Below, one piece after another: positions 10,903 to 22,330 of a stretch of 64,000 bases of DNA. Every line of letters begins with the position of its first letter. Position 1 is the first letter of the stretch. The DNA comes from Absidia repens. Taxonomy: Eukaryota > Mucoromycota > Mucoromycetes > Mucorales > Cunninghamellaceae. The notes under the pieces are model-generated. The model saw nothing but the letters and a program-made list of their open reading frames with translations. It was not told where the DNA came from and did not search any database. The stretch spans positions 930,001-994,000 of the forward strand of contig MCGE01000007.1 of the NCBI GenBank assembly GCA_002105175.1, written 5' to 3'. A program made the position numbers and the translations under genes.

Positions 10903-12422
10903 AGGGAATCCCTCTGAGGTGCTGGACCAAAGAATAAGAAGACTGTATGAGATAGGTGCCGGAGTATTCGTTCTTTTGCTATAGAGAGGTATTGTTAGGC
11001 TATAATGAGCATCATAAAAATGGCTCCATTACCTTAGACCAAGTGTGTTGACAGTGTGAGTGTGAGAAAGGATTAAACAGGGGGAGGGTTATAAAAAAAA
11101 AAGAAAAAAGAAAAAGAAGAGAAGGAGAATATTTTCGATCTTTTTTTGAGATCCGCTCCTTAGCTGTTGTAAGAAAATGGCCTTTTTAAATTTTTTCCTG
11201 AATATTCAGGAGGTAATTTACAATAAACTCCAACTAAAGTATCATACATCAAGGTTAGGGCTTCAGTACAATCTAGATAAAACCTTAAAATTTTATGAAT
11301 TCTCGAAAGCCATTTGTAACCTTAGTTGTTGCAAATTATTCCTATGGAATAAGAAGTTTTAGATATCGTTAGGACTAATACTAAATTCAAATGACCACAA
11401 CATTGCTTCCAACAACGAATACACAGTATACGTAGAAAAGAAAGTGATGGATCTGTGTGGAAATATAGAATATAAATTTATCGAGATAAAACGTGTAAGT
11501 TCAAGTGAATGACATACCCAACTTTGTTATCGAAATCTCCACTGTCAGCCAAAGAAGCTTTTTTAAAATGTTTTTGAGTTTTCCTGGAGGTTATCTTCTT
11601 TATTGCAGCATGAACGTTTTTAGTCCAACTTGAAAGATATTTAACTAATATGCAACAGGTTTGGTATGATATAAACAGGGAAATGTTTAAGCAGTACAAC
11701 CTCAAACCAATTATGTGGTGGACGATGCGTCTATCCTAAAGGCACATACACGATATTTAGCTGCATGATCGAACAACTAAAAGGCGGCAGCTGCATGATT
11801 AAAAGAGAGCCAAAGGCGGTAAATATTAGAAAAACGAAAAAGAACTTAAAAACAGGTTTTCTTGTTTCCTGAGTATAATCTGGGAAAGGGATGAATTATG
11901 TATGTTAAGTTTATTGATAGCCACTTCTGGAAGGATTGACAATGGCAAATCCTTCTCTTCGAATTTGGGTAGAAAAATGATAAAAAGATGGTCGGCGTTT
12001 AAATACCAATGCCAATGTCTTTTTGGGAGAACAATCAACCTAAAATGCCATCATCGTAATCATTCTATTTTTTTTTCGGCGTACATGCTTCTACGTTTTA
12101 TTGATGTGCCTATAGTATATTTTACTATTGTGAAATATTTTCTCATTGAATAGTGAGGATGGTAAGAGAATTTATTCCTATAGAATAACAGTAAGGCGCG
12201 TCTCATACAAGTCTAAAAATGAATTCCATTCAGGTTCCGAATTTGCACTCATGGGGTAAACTGTCAATATGGCAGTTGCAGTAATGGTAACCTAGGTTAC
12301 ACTACCTGACTGTAAATGCGTACATAATATTAAAAAAGAAAAAGTTTTTTAAAAAAGCGTTTCATCTGCCTCTCTTTCCGCTTGATTTTTTTTTTCTTTG
12401 TTATTATTATTTTTATTTCGTG
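10903..12422. other. intergenic region upstream of the HSF-type and PSD genes
   Basis: No ORF here shows recognisable coding character. A perfect 14-base palindrome (12287-12300) lies about 120 bases before the PSD start. The remainder is AT-rich and may contain decayed repeat sequence. Confidence 0.4.
12287..12300. promoter_or_regulatory. perfect 14-bp palindrome in the PSD promoter
   Basis: GTAACCTAGGTTAC reads identically on both strands and lies about 123 bases upstream of the PSD start codon. A dimeric transcription factor site is possible; no factor is known from the sequence. Confidence 0.35.
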
Positions 12423-13953
12423 ATGACGATTGCAGAAGCAGAATCAGTTATTGCTGACTTTGAGCCCAACGCTTCTATTGAAGAACATATTGAAAAGCAG
12501 AACCATGGTGAACTCATGAGGGTAAGAAAATATGATGAAAAAACTTTTGGCTTTACTAACATGTAATACTATGATTCGCGTTAGGCATTGACTATGACTG
12601 TTGAAGAAAGTGGAAGTGGCCGCTGTAAGTAGGGTGCGCTTTTATATTTTATTTATTTATTTATTGCGATTTGTTGAAGGAGAAACATTTTCCTCACATT
12701 GCCCATATCTACTTTTATTTTTATTTTGTTCTAGTTGCCAAAGGTATTCATAAGCCCTCAGCCAAGGCACCCAAACATTGGTACCGACGAAAACTCAAAG
12801 GCTGGGTTCATCATCATCTCGTACCTGAACACTTTAAAATGGCGGTAGAGAAGAAATACGGCGTGTTTATTGTCATTCGGGATACCAAGGAATATCACTA
12901 CGAAGAAATGCCTATTTATACACGGATTGGAATGCACTTGCTATTTGCCGGCCATTACAGGGGGAAATTGGTGGACACTTCAGTGATGCATAGACTCTTC
13001 CTGCATGAAAGTTTGAAACAAGGCACTTACTTTGCTGATCCCAAATCTGCCTCTCAAATCCCATCCTTCATCGACCATTATTCCATTGATATGTCTGATT
13101 ATGCCCAACAAGATGTATCTGCCTTTGCCAATTTCAATGAATTCTTTATCAGGGCAATCCGTCCCGAGGCTAGACCTATCGCAGATGCTCCCAATCCTGA
13201 TGCCCTTGTTTCTGCTGCTGACTGTCGCCTTAATGTTTATTCCAATGTAGACCAAGCTACCGAATACTGGTAAGTCGATCAACAATAAGGCAAAGGAAGT
13301 GCATTCACATTAAGATTTTGATGGCTATAGGATCAAAGGCAAAAATTTCACACTAGCGAATCTATTCCAAGACGAAGAATTGGCGGCATCTTTGGACGGT
13401 GGGTCACTTGCCATTTTCCGTTTAGCCCCACAGGACTACCATCGATTCCATACACCTACGCAAGGTAAAGTAGAATCGATTTCAAACATCGACGGCACTT
13501 ACTTTACAGGTAAATACAAACAAAACTAAACAAATCAAAACAAAAAAAAGTTCAGCCAGAATGATATCATTGCGTCATATTAATACATGCCATGTTATCT
13601 ATATTGTTTTGCTTTATATACTAGTGAATCCCTGTACGGTCCGTGAAGAATTGGATGTTTTTACCGAAAATCACCGACAAATTATCAAGATGACTGATCA
13701 CCGTGGTCGACCTTTTGCAGTCGTTGCTGTCGGCGCACTACTTGTAGGATCCATTCAGCTAACACACGCCAAAACGGAAGGTGCCTCCTTGGACAAGGGC
13801 GAAGAAATGGGCTATTTCCAGTATGGTGGGTCCACTGTGATTTGCGTGTTCCCTAAGGATACCGTGGCCTGGGATGAAGATGTTGCCAAAAATTCTGCTG
13901 CGTCCTTTGAAACATATGTTCATATGGGTGAGCACATTGGTACTTTTATTTAA
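12423..13953 (+). CDS. PSD: phosphatidylserine decarboxylase family enzyme
   Basis: Five exons (12423..12521, 12585..12624, 12735..13269, 13331..13509, 13625..13953) encode 393 residues. The self-processing site is VGALLVGSIQ, whose serine becomes the pyruvoyl group. The Asp and His of the charge relay lie in SAADCRLNVY and PQDYHRFHTP. The C-terminal YFQYGGSTVICVFPKD is typical. The family converts phosphatidylserine to phosphatidylethanolamine. No mitochondrial presequence, membrane anchor or C2 domain is visible, so it resembles the short soluble fungal PSD class. That class also includes decarboxylases acting on amino acids such as PsiD, so the substrate should not be taken for granted. 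Confidence 0.87.
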
Positions 13954-14389
13954 ATTCCCTTTTTAGTGCTATCCCCCCCTCCGCTGCTTTTTTTAAATTC
14001 CCTTTTTTGACAAACCCTGCCCATTAACTTAGTAATGATGGTTTTTTTATATCATTGTGAATAGTAGAAATAGATTACATTCCCTTTTTTTTCTTTTTAT
14101 TGATTTGAATAAACGTTCTGGCGCTCCATTGGAGTTTTTGGAAATCTATCGATTTACAATAACTGGGTCTCAGGTTTTTTTGTTGGTGGTTTTTTTTTTT
14201 TTAAGTGTGGCTTTTGATGGAATGGGATCAGAGACTCCGTCATTTCACACTTTGGTAGATTGCTTCTTGGGGCGTAACAGTCGTGTCGCCAACTGATATT
14301 TTTGTACCTGAGAAAAAAATAGGGTGTCGAAAAAAAAAAAAAAAGGATGACTGAACCGTTCACACTCCGCTTGCCACTTTTTTCCTCTT
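13954..14389. other. 3' region of PSD
   Basis: Pyrimidine-rich sequence with GAATAAAC near 14108 as the likely poly(A) signal of PSD. No further gene is seen. Confidence 0.45.
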
Positions 14390-14525
14390 TCTTCATTTAT
14401 ATCCTCAGTATGGCGTATAGTGATATCGGATTAGTGTTAGAACTTGAATCAGGGGCATTTTGAAAAGTGCAATGCAAATATCATGGGGAAATCCTTCCAT
14501 TTTGGATTTGCGATTTTGGTACAAT
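14390..14525 (+). mobile_element. dispersed repeat family, copy A (5' part)
   Basis: After a pyrimidine tract comes ATTAGTGTTAGAACTTGAAT, GGGGCATTTTGAAAAGTGCA and GGGGAAATCCTTCCATTTTG, nearly identical to the copy at 52.4 kb. The 3' half with the AATAAAATATG end is missing, so the copy is truncated or broken by the sequence that follows. Confidence 0.6.
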
Positions 14526-14529
14526 GATC

Positions 14530-15640
14530 TAAGCATTGATATAGCCGTGTGAAGGAAAGCCCTCCAGCAAAACGATCACGGTATGACATGATTATCAAGA
14601 TCGTCGCTTTCTTTATTTGTTGTATAACTAATCATGTTTCTCTCTCCATCTTTTTACAGCTTTCGAACGATAAGATTGTTCTTGCCAGTTTCAATGGTAC
14701 TTTTGATGCAAAATATAGCAAGACTGGGCGATGGCTCAAACAATGACAAAACTGCCAAGGCCAAGTGTTTTTCTTATTTTTTATTTTTCCTGGTAATATG
14801 ACTATTAAATATTTGAATATTTGCTGAATGTATAGCGACTTATCTTACATTTACGAACTTTTGCTTCTTATTATTTCTAGTCCCAGCAAGAATGGAATCG
14901 TCGATCTGTCGGATACTTCCGTGGGGTAACGCAACTTGACCAGCTAGGGGATACATCATCTTAAGTCAAACTGGAAGATCTGTCTGTACTCGTACTTGTA
15001 AGTAAAACTTGATAGATTGTCAGCACGGAAATAAAAAGAAAAGCTAACATACTAAAATATGGTAGGCAGGGGGGGCGCAGTAGACGATCTCACTTGACTG
15101 CAGCGACAAACCTGGATCTGCGACCGGGCATTGAAATTAAAATGGATACCAAACTTAGTGAATTGAAAACAGTAGCCGGGGAAGCAGCTAGACAACAAGC
15201 AACACGTATCATGATCAAGGATGGCGGCTGGGGCAATGGGATCGGATGACGGGGTCTGGGATTGGTATGGAATAATAGGGTGAGATAAAATGTCATCCTT
15301 GATCACGATCGACTGAAATCGATGCTTGCTACCAAATTACCACTTGAACAAGTTATTGGCTTGTTTCTATTATGGTTTATTCCTGCCAGCACACTCAAGT
15401 CTTTATTTATCCCTATCATTCCAACTATAGGCAGTGGTCATGGATATAGATATCTAGAAATGGACCTCAATAAAATTATTTGGTGGAAGGACATGGATGA
15501 CACCAACGAAGATGGCGAGGATAATGGCAATGGCGGGAGTAGTGGCAGTGATGATAGTGATAGTGATGGTAGTGTAGCCTAGTTGAAATCTGTAGTTATT
15601 GATGTACATATTGTGTATTTTATAAATAAAAGATTGCTCA
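14530..15640 (+). pseudogene. unrecognised spliced or decayed locus
   Basis: Several exon-like segments follow one another on the plus strand. An AG-flanked block near 14543-14579 ends at GTATGA; after the acceptor at 14660 the frame reads LSNDKIVLASFNGTFDAKY. A segment at 14881-14965 reads EWNRRSVGYFRGVTQLDQL, one at 15085-15250 includes IKMDTKLSELKTVAGEAARQ, and one at 15322-15582 includes a hydrophobic stretch and ends in an acidic Ser/Gly tail. AATAAAAG near 15624 could end the transcript. The segments do not join into one frame without stops, and no family was recognised. Either a fast-evolving gene or a pseudogene. Confidence 0.3.
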
Positions 15641-17305
15641 TATGAACTGAACTGAAATACATGTTGTCGTTGGTGCGGATGTGATGAATAGAGTAGTAGA
15701 ATGTGTCTATTTTTTTTCTTCATATTTTGGGTGTCAGTATCATTTTTAGCAAAGGACTTTACTATTTCATTTTCTCACTATGATGGGCGACCTTCGTGAC
15801 TAAACCGCAGTCATCAGCACTGAGTCAATTGTGTGTGTGTGTGTGTGTGTTCACTTCAGGGCGTACCTTTTTTTTAAGTAGTTGTGCTTCTAGACTTTTC
15901 TTTTGAGGCCTGAAATTTCAATAAAAAAAGTCAAAATGTTTATTGTAAAAAATTTAAAGCTAGTAATACTAAATAGGGAAGGGAAATATATCCAGGGATA
16001 ATAAACTATTTACTGTTTATTAGCTTTAAATTGAGACGATGGTATAATAAAATCGGGAAGAGAAAAGTAAATACACCGGGACGGGTAAAAAATAAATTGG
16101 GATGGGCAAGAAATAATTCATAACAGGCGTCTCAAAAAATATGTAAATATCGTCTTAATTTTCAGCTTCCTACGTCGATAAAAAATTGCACTTTGTCTCA
16201 ATTGAAACTTGAACTATTAGCCAAATTCAAATATGCTGAGTATGATATACACAGAGAGTAATTCAGTTTTTGGAGTATTATACTTACAGTACAATGAAGT
16301 ATGCATCGTATGTGCAAATAAACGTGGGGAGGCGAATCAGTGGCTAAAAACAAAGTGCCTTTTTTTAATCGAAAATTTACCATGTCCAGAAATCCAGCCA
16401 CATACCGGGGGGGGGGGTGGAATGCACCACTCCGGAACCACCCTGACAGTCGGTCAAGTAAACAAAAAAAAGAAGGTCAGAGTTCTCGAATATTCTGCTT
16501 TAGTGGCTGAGCTTAGATGACTCGCTGTAAAAGAAAAGGGTTAAAAATAGTTGCTATAGCCATCACATTCACTTTTTTTTTATCCAAATGTCGGATTTGT
16601 ACCACAGGAGCGAGAGGGGGGGTCCATGATCAGTCTACCATATCATAGATACCGTTTTGTTTCAGCAATTCCGATAGAATTCTCACTGTAGATAGAAAAA
16701 TATTTGCTGATTCAATAAGCAACAAGGTTTTTCAGATCTGTTGTCAAAAGTACATCAGTATGGCTGGCATTGCATATAGGCGGGAGGGGAAGAGAAGAAA
16801 GGGATCAAAGGAATAAAAGCCGTGACTTGGCAAGGGGCCACTCTGATTGGCTCTGAATGATCTAAAATGGAAAGCCAGCTCTTTTTTTTTTTCCTTTATT
16901 TTTCTTCCCTTCCCGTCTTTTGCAAACCATCTCTTTCTCCTCTCTTTTTTTTTTTTCTTCTTTTTTTTTTCTTTTCTTTCTGGCCACTAAAAAAAAGGCA
17001 CTTGGAGTGACACTCTCAATGTAAGTCACGTAAAATATATTTGATGCAGAATGAAGAGTATATATAAAAGGTGATGGAGGATACTGGGAAAGGAGATGGT
17101 GGTGGGCAGTGCAGGAGGGGAAGGACTTGTTTGGGATGGTGGAATCTGGTTTACGGGACAATGAACTGCCAATTGAATAAATACTGACACTTACTAACGA
17201 ATATTAGCGCTTGTTATCATTTTTTAATAGAGCACTTCTAGTCTGGAAGATTAACCCCACTTTGAACGATCGACTTACATACGGTAGCTTGGTCGTACGA
17301 GGACT
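15641..17305. other. intergenic region upstream of TAF14
   Basis: Holds a (GT)n microsatellite at 15831-15850, a possible short inverted-repeat element at 16031-16145, a G run near 16408 and a strong pyrimidine/purine bias around 16880-16980. A Lys/Glu-rich minus-strand ORF here is an artefact of that bias. Confidence 0.45.
16031..16145. repeat. possible MITE-like element with TTGAGACG ends
   Basis: TTGAGACG at 16031-16038 and its exact reverse complement CGTCTCAA at 16138-16145 bracket about 100 AT-rich bases. The same ATTGAGAC word recurs as a hairpin at 53639-53667. The copies share AATAAAATCGGG words. No target-site duplication was established. Confidence 0.3.
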
Positions 17306-18858
17306 ATGGTAAGAAAAATTGTAGACATCCATAGGCGAAGGAAATGGGATTCGGAAGTAACATATTCTTTCGTACTCATACTCAAATCTTAGGTGGATAC
17401 AAGTCTTGATATCAAAATTGCATGTCACAGTAGCGTCATTTCTGGTGCAGCAGCTATCGATGGTCACCCATGGCGAAATTGGAAACTACGTTTAGTGGCG
17501 ATGGAAGGGGGCAAAGAACACAAAGGCAAATTGACACATGTACTTGACCGGGTAGAATATATATTGCATCCTACTTTTGAAAACCCACGCCGAGGTAAGA
17601 CCAACGACTGGTTGTTTGGTAAACAATGCATTATCGGTTGTACTTGACTAATCTTTCGATTTTGTTTTTTAAACAGTGGCTACATGTGAACCTTATATGT
17701 TACAAGAAAAGGGTTGGGGTGAATTTGACTTGAGAATTGTCCTTTATTTTGTGGATAATCTGGTGCCTCCTGAAGTGATTTCGTTTGATTTGAATTTTCG
17801 GACCTCATCGTACTCTGTGATACATAAAAGGGTAAGGAATAATAAAATAGAAACACTCATTACTTGACTTTTTTCTGCTGAACTAACCATCTGACCCCTT
17901 TTTGATTTAAATAGCCTTTTCCTGATGCTCCTGCTGAATTTATCTCCATATTATCCAAACCAACTCCACAAAGTACCACACTCGGCTCCAATAAACGATC
18001 AAGTCCCTCTTTGGGTGGAAGATTAATTAATAGCAACAACAACAATATCAGCAGTAACAATAACAGCGACTCATACCACCAAGCAGCAGTTGGATCAGCA
18101 CCCGTATTGGCGGCAGGACCGTCATTTTCCCCCGCATCATCAGCATATACATCACTACATTCTGGCTTACCATCGTCATCAGTACCGGCGCATGAACCTG
18201 CTAGTCAACAATCACCACTGGATTCATCAACATTACAAAAGGAAGATCGGCCAAAACGAAGTAGATATGGACGGTCATCAGGGACAACAGTAGCAGGAGG
18301 GGCATTGTCGTCATCATCATCATCATCATTTTCATCAAATAGTATGAACAACGACTCTATGGCATTCAACAAAACATCTGGGAAAAGAAAGGACGGACTA
18401 CTTACGGACGATATATACAGCGAACAGGACTTGGAGCAAGTGCATCCTATACACCGAGCAAAACTTGAGCCTGCTACGAGGCAAGCTTGGGGACTGCCTC
18501 CGAATTTGGATATGATAGAATTGGCAGCACGGCTCAGTAGAATGAACGATGATCAGGTGGACGAATTCCAATCCATTATACAGCATGCGATGCACAAAGA
18601 TATGACCATTGAAGAAACGGAAGGTAATATAAGAGGAAGGGAATAAAACATGAGGTAAAAGAAAGTGGCTGACAATATATATATATATATGTATTTTTGA
18701 TGTTAGAGGAAATCATGGTCGACTTGTACTCCTTGGGACCCCACTTGCTGAATTCTTTATGGCAATACACTGAAAAAATAAACTTCTCATCTCCTTCCAC
18801 CAACGACAACAACGACAACATTGGTATGAATGGCTACAATAAAATCATGGGCAGCTAG
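17306..18858 (+). CDS. TAF14: Taf14-like YEATS/ET-domain transcription subunit
   Basis: Five coding exons (17306..17308, 17393..17594, 17677..17831, 17915..18623, 18707..18858) give about 406 residues. The YEATS domain occupies about residues 1-130: HPWRNWKLRLVAMEGG, VEYILHPTFENPRR and the acyl-lysine pocket motif EKGWGEFDLRI. A Ser/Asn-rich linker with a basic patch follows. The C-terminal ET-like domain reads AARLSRMNDDQVDEFQSII and IMVDLYSLGPHLLNSLWQYT, as in Taf14. The family is a shared subunit of TFIID, TFIIF, SWI/SNF and INO80 and reads acylated histone H3. The first coding exon is the ATG alone, immediately followed by GTAAGA. AATAAAG near 19140 may be the poly(A) signal. Confidence 0.88.
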
Positions 18859-19089
18859 TGTATCCTTTCCTTCTCTCCCCACCCCCATTCCCGCCACCTT
18901 GTCTCCTCTCTTCACCTATTTGGTTAATCTACTTTATTTATACATACGTTGTTCTTTATTTTTCTTCTTTTTTTTTTTTTTTTTTTTGTTCCCATCTAAC
19001 CCAATCTATCAATTTGTTTATTTATTTTTGATTATATCCCATCCACTTTATTATCTTTTTTATTTTGATTTTATTTTATTCCTATTATC

Positions 19090-19127
<38 letters not shown>

Positions 19128-19816
19128 CTGATTTGTACAATAAAGTTGTTTTTGTCTCTCCTTTTACTTCCACTGTAATCATGATTGTTCTTTTTTTGGT
19201 GTGATATTGTTAATCTCAGTGATATTGTTATTTTGTTTTTATCTTTTTCATGTATATTGAGAAGTCACCTTTGATTTTAGAAGCTCAATATTTTATGTAA
19301 GATCAAGTGAAGGGTGTTAAGGATATATAGTTGAAAATTCACAACACCGTTTAAGCTTTAGTTTCCCCATTATTTACTATAGTCATATTAAAAAATGTTA
19401 CTGAGTTGCCAATTATTATCATACATAGTATGGCATTGTGTACTTATACAGTATCCAATGTAATCTTATTGACTGATTTTGTCTTCAGTACAGAAAAGTT
19501 GTGGATCAAGAATCGGACATCAAGCCCAAGCTTTTTCTCTATCAGTGATATTTTTTTTTTCGTCCTCATCCTCATTCACATCCACATACACGTACACACA
19601 TGTATGGACACACCAAAATTAATAAGAGACAGAGACATTGTATAGCTTTAAAAGATTTTTATTGAGACATATGTAATAAATGGATAACGATGTCAAATAA
19701 AATCCATTGGTTTGTTTTTTCTTGTATCGAATAATTGATTGAATAAATGTTTTCTATATCTAAAGGGTATAGTGTATTCTATGGTGACAAATTGAATAAT
19801 ATTGGAGTAGTTTTAG

Positions 19817-19990
19817 ACTTGATTCAGAGAGTGTTTTGATATGAAGGACACATTCATATGTACTTGATTTGTGAGGAGTCAGGAGAAAGCGGCTTGATTC
19901 AGATAGGCGTTGAGATGAAGGACACAGTCATATGTACTTGACTTGAGATGAGTCAAGAGAAGTCGATTTGATTCAGATGGTGACTTGAAA
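19817..19990. repeat. tandem repeat, about 75-bp unit, 2.3 copies
   Basis: The words CTTGATTCAGA, GATGAAGGACACA and TCATATGTACTTGA recur at a 75-base spacing (starts near 19818, 19893 and 19967), with moderate divergence. The third unit is cut short. Confidence 0.7.
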
Positions 19991-20304
19991 TGCGGGCCAT
20001 ATAGAGATAAAACTTGACCATCATCTACCACCAAGGAGATACAGTAAATCTTGATTGGCTTCTACCACTACAAGAGGAGGAAGATTGTTCAGTATTCATT
20101 TTTAAAGAAGTGTAATTTCCTTTTTTTTTCATACCTTGCATCCATTCAGAGTAAAAAAAAAAAAAAAAAAAAAAAGGTCCAATAACAAATGGCAGACAAG
20201 AAGGCAGATGGTCCCACCAGAGTCCAATTAGTCTTTTGAGAGATCAGCACAGTAATCTTACTACGTAGGCATCATGGGTCACCCGTATAGAGATCACCAC
20301 GAGA

Positions 20305-20496
20305 CTAAGGCCCTTTATGGTTTTGATAGCTCCGATAACCAAAGGAGAGGAATTCAAACGAACCCCCCACCTGAACAATAACGGTTTCCAATTTGCATGC
20401 CGCTACAGAAGTTAACAAAGTAACATCAGCAGCACACAAAGAGGCAGAGCAAGCCAAGAAAAGCAAGCCATAAAGATTTGCCCTCCATTTGACCAA
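20305..20496 (-). CDS. possible small secreted protein (weak)
   Basis: A 63-codon ORF begins MVKWRANLYGLLFLACSASL, which resembles a signal peptide with cleavage near Cys-Ala-Ala. The rest is short, has two cysteines and matches nothing recognised. No intron, homology or poly(A) signal supports it. It may be chance. Confidence 0.15.
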   Translation of the reverse strand: MVKWRANLYGLLFLACSASLCAADVTLLTSVAACKLETVIVQVGGSFEFLSFGYRSYQNHKGP

Positions 20497-21699
20497 CTCC
20501 GTAATGGTCCTGTCAATGCCAAATCATGTCTACCAAGCGCTGTTCGGTGTCCACCATGATAAAAAGGTAATCTTATTACGTAAAATATAGAGGAAGGTTA
20601 GTATTGAAGCTAAAACATGCTGCATAGAATTTCTTTTTAAAAGAACTGACCTTGGTATTTCGCAAATTGGCAACAATACTGTATACTTTTGTTTGGTTTG
20701 CCTTGAGAAAGAATGAGAAAAAAAAATGCCAAAAGTGAAAAAAAAAAAAAAAACCTGGGGATTTATATGAAATGATTCCAAAACCTACGCAAACCTTAAT
20801 GCCAAGCACACGTCTATCACATTAAGAGCGTGTGTTCCAAATATGGAAATGAATTCTTTCCACCCTTGTATTTAAACCGGGCGTTGCTTGATATTAAAAG
20901 ATATTGTCACTTTGATAATCCACTTTTTCAATAGCTTTCCAACGATACCAATATCGTCTCTTAAGGTTGGTTATTTCTCGGGATATTGAAACTGGGATGG
21001 TTTACTATGCTCTTCGAGCAGTATGTGATGTGGTTGATGCGACATTTAAGGATTTATTTCAATGCAAACCAATGTGCATAGAAAAGCGGAATTTGTTTTG
21101 CCTTCTTTTTTTATCAGGAATTTCTTTTTGTTTCAGGTTAAAGATATATTTTATTCGGATGCATGTGTAAAATATAATAGCTAACACTGTATGACATACA
21201 TATTGTTATTGACAATATGATGTCAAGGCATCTATATTCAAGATGAAGCTATTCTATTAAGGGAAGGTGAGTGCGGAGAATGTAGAGGAAGATGATCGAG
21301 GATATTAAAACGGGAGCGTCTTTTTGTATCATACAGTAAGCATAACGAAGGATAAAGTAGTCAAATCAAAGAGTATAAGTCGCGTATTCTACGGAAAGTA
21401 CCAAAGCATTCTAAGATACAGTGCAATATAACGGTTTACGGAACTAGATCGAGTTTGTTCCATCTTATCTGCAGAGGCATCAAAAGAAGAAAGAGCAATT
21501 ATGTTGTCCATGTTAAATAGTGTCGGCTATCATCTTAGCTTGAGAAGAGAGTCATCATGTTGATAATATTATATACTGTATTGATTTGTGGTAAAATATG
21601 AAAATGAAAAAGAAACCACTTTCCTTTTTTGTATCAGCCAAAAAAAAAAAACGCTCAAACCGAATCCTTCATAAGAGACAAAAATGATTTTTCAAGTCC

Positions 21700-22065
21700 A
21701 GACCACGTGAATTTTTATTTACTCTCAATTTGTTTTTTCCTCCCGCTCTCTCTCTTTTTCTTTTCTTCCCATTCATTTTTTCTTCATCATTCAACTTCTA
21801 TGGGATTGTTTTGGACTTGGATTAGCATCAAGACTAGTTTAGAAGCGTTTTCAGTTCAGGGATTACAACATGCATGGGGAAACTCTTTCATTTTGGATTC
21901 AGCATTTGGGATCACCATTAGTTGGGCTTTTTGGAGTCTCCATTAGCTTAGTTTAGTCTTAGTTTGTCATAGTTTGAATCTACATCTGAATAAAATATGC
22001 CTCTTTTTATATTCTTCAATGAAAAAAAGTCCTATTAGTCTCTCACATGTTTTACAAAATAGATC
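21700..22065 (+). mobile_element. dispersed repeat family, copy E (full length)
   Basis: Begins near CCACGTGAATTTTTATTTAC, runs through a pyrimidine tract, then GGATTAGCATCAAGACTAGT, GGGATTACAACATGCATGGG and CTTTCATTTTGGATTC, then CCATTAGCTTAGTTTAGTC, and ends TGAATAAAATATGCCTCTTT with shared sequence continuing to about 22060. The copy at 63.4-63.8 kb matches over the whole length, defining subfamily II. A 48-codon ORF starting MGLFWTWISIKTSLEAF lies inside. The layout of promoter-like tract followed by a poly(A) signal suggests a small transcription unit. Confidence 0.65.
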
Positions 22066-22269
22066 CCGTTTTTACTGTCATCATCCCTTTTGAATGATGT
22101 CTGGCTGTTGTTGTGCTTTAACAAAAGAGTTTTTGTCTTTCTCATGCCATGTACCGCACATTATATTAGTTCTCATTTTACAATATTTCTTTAAATTAAT
22201 ACAGACCATTCTTCATTATTTTATTCAATCGATCCTTTCACTACGTCCCTTATTGCAATGAACCCTCCC

Positions 22270-22330
22270 CCACCCCACGCCATTAGTTTTAGTATCCATC
22301 TCTATGCTTCAATAAAATGTGCCTTTTCAT
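22270..22330 (+). mobile_element. dispersed repeat family, 3'-end fragment
   Basis: CCATTAGTTTTAGTATCCA followed by CTTCAATAAAATGTGCCTTT resembles the 3' end of copy E, 250 bases upstream. Only this end is recognisable, so it could also be an unrelated poly(A) region. Confidence 0.35.

Noticed and set aside
16862..17161. Lys/Glu-rich 99-residue minus-strand ORF
   Set aside because: It results from a purine/pyrimidine-biased stretch upstream of TAF14 and has no domain.
18858..18890. GTATCCTTT, a perfect U12 GT-type donor, just after the TAF14 stop
   Set aside because: It lies in a pyrimidine-rich 3' UTR, no good branch site or acceptor was found downstream, and the Taf14 domains are already complete.
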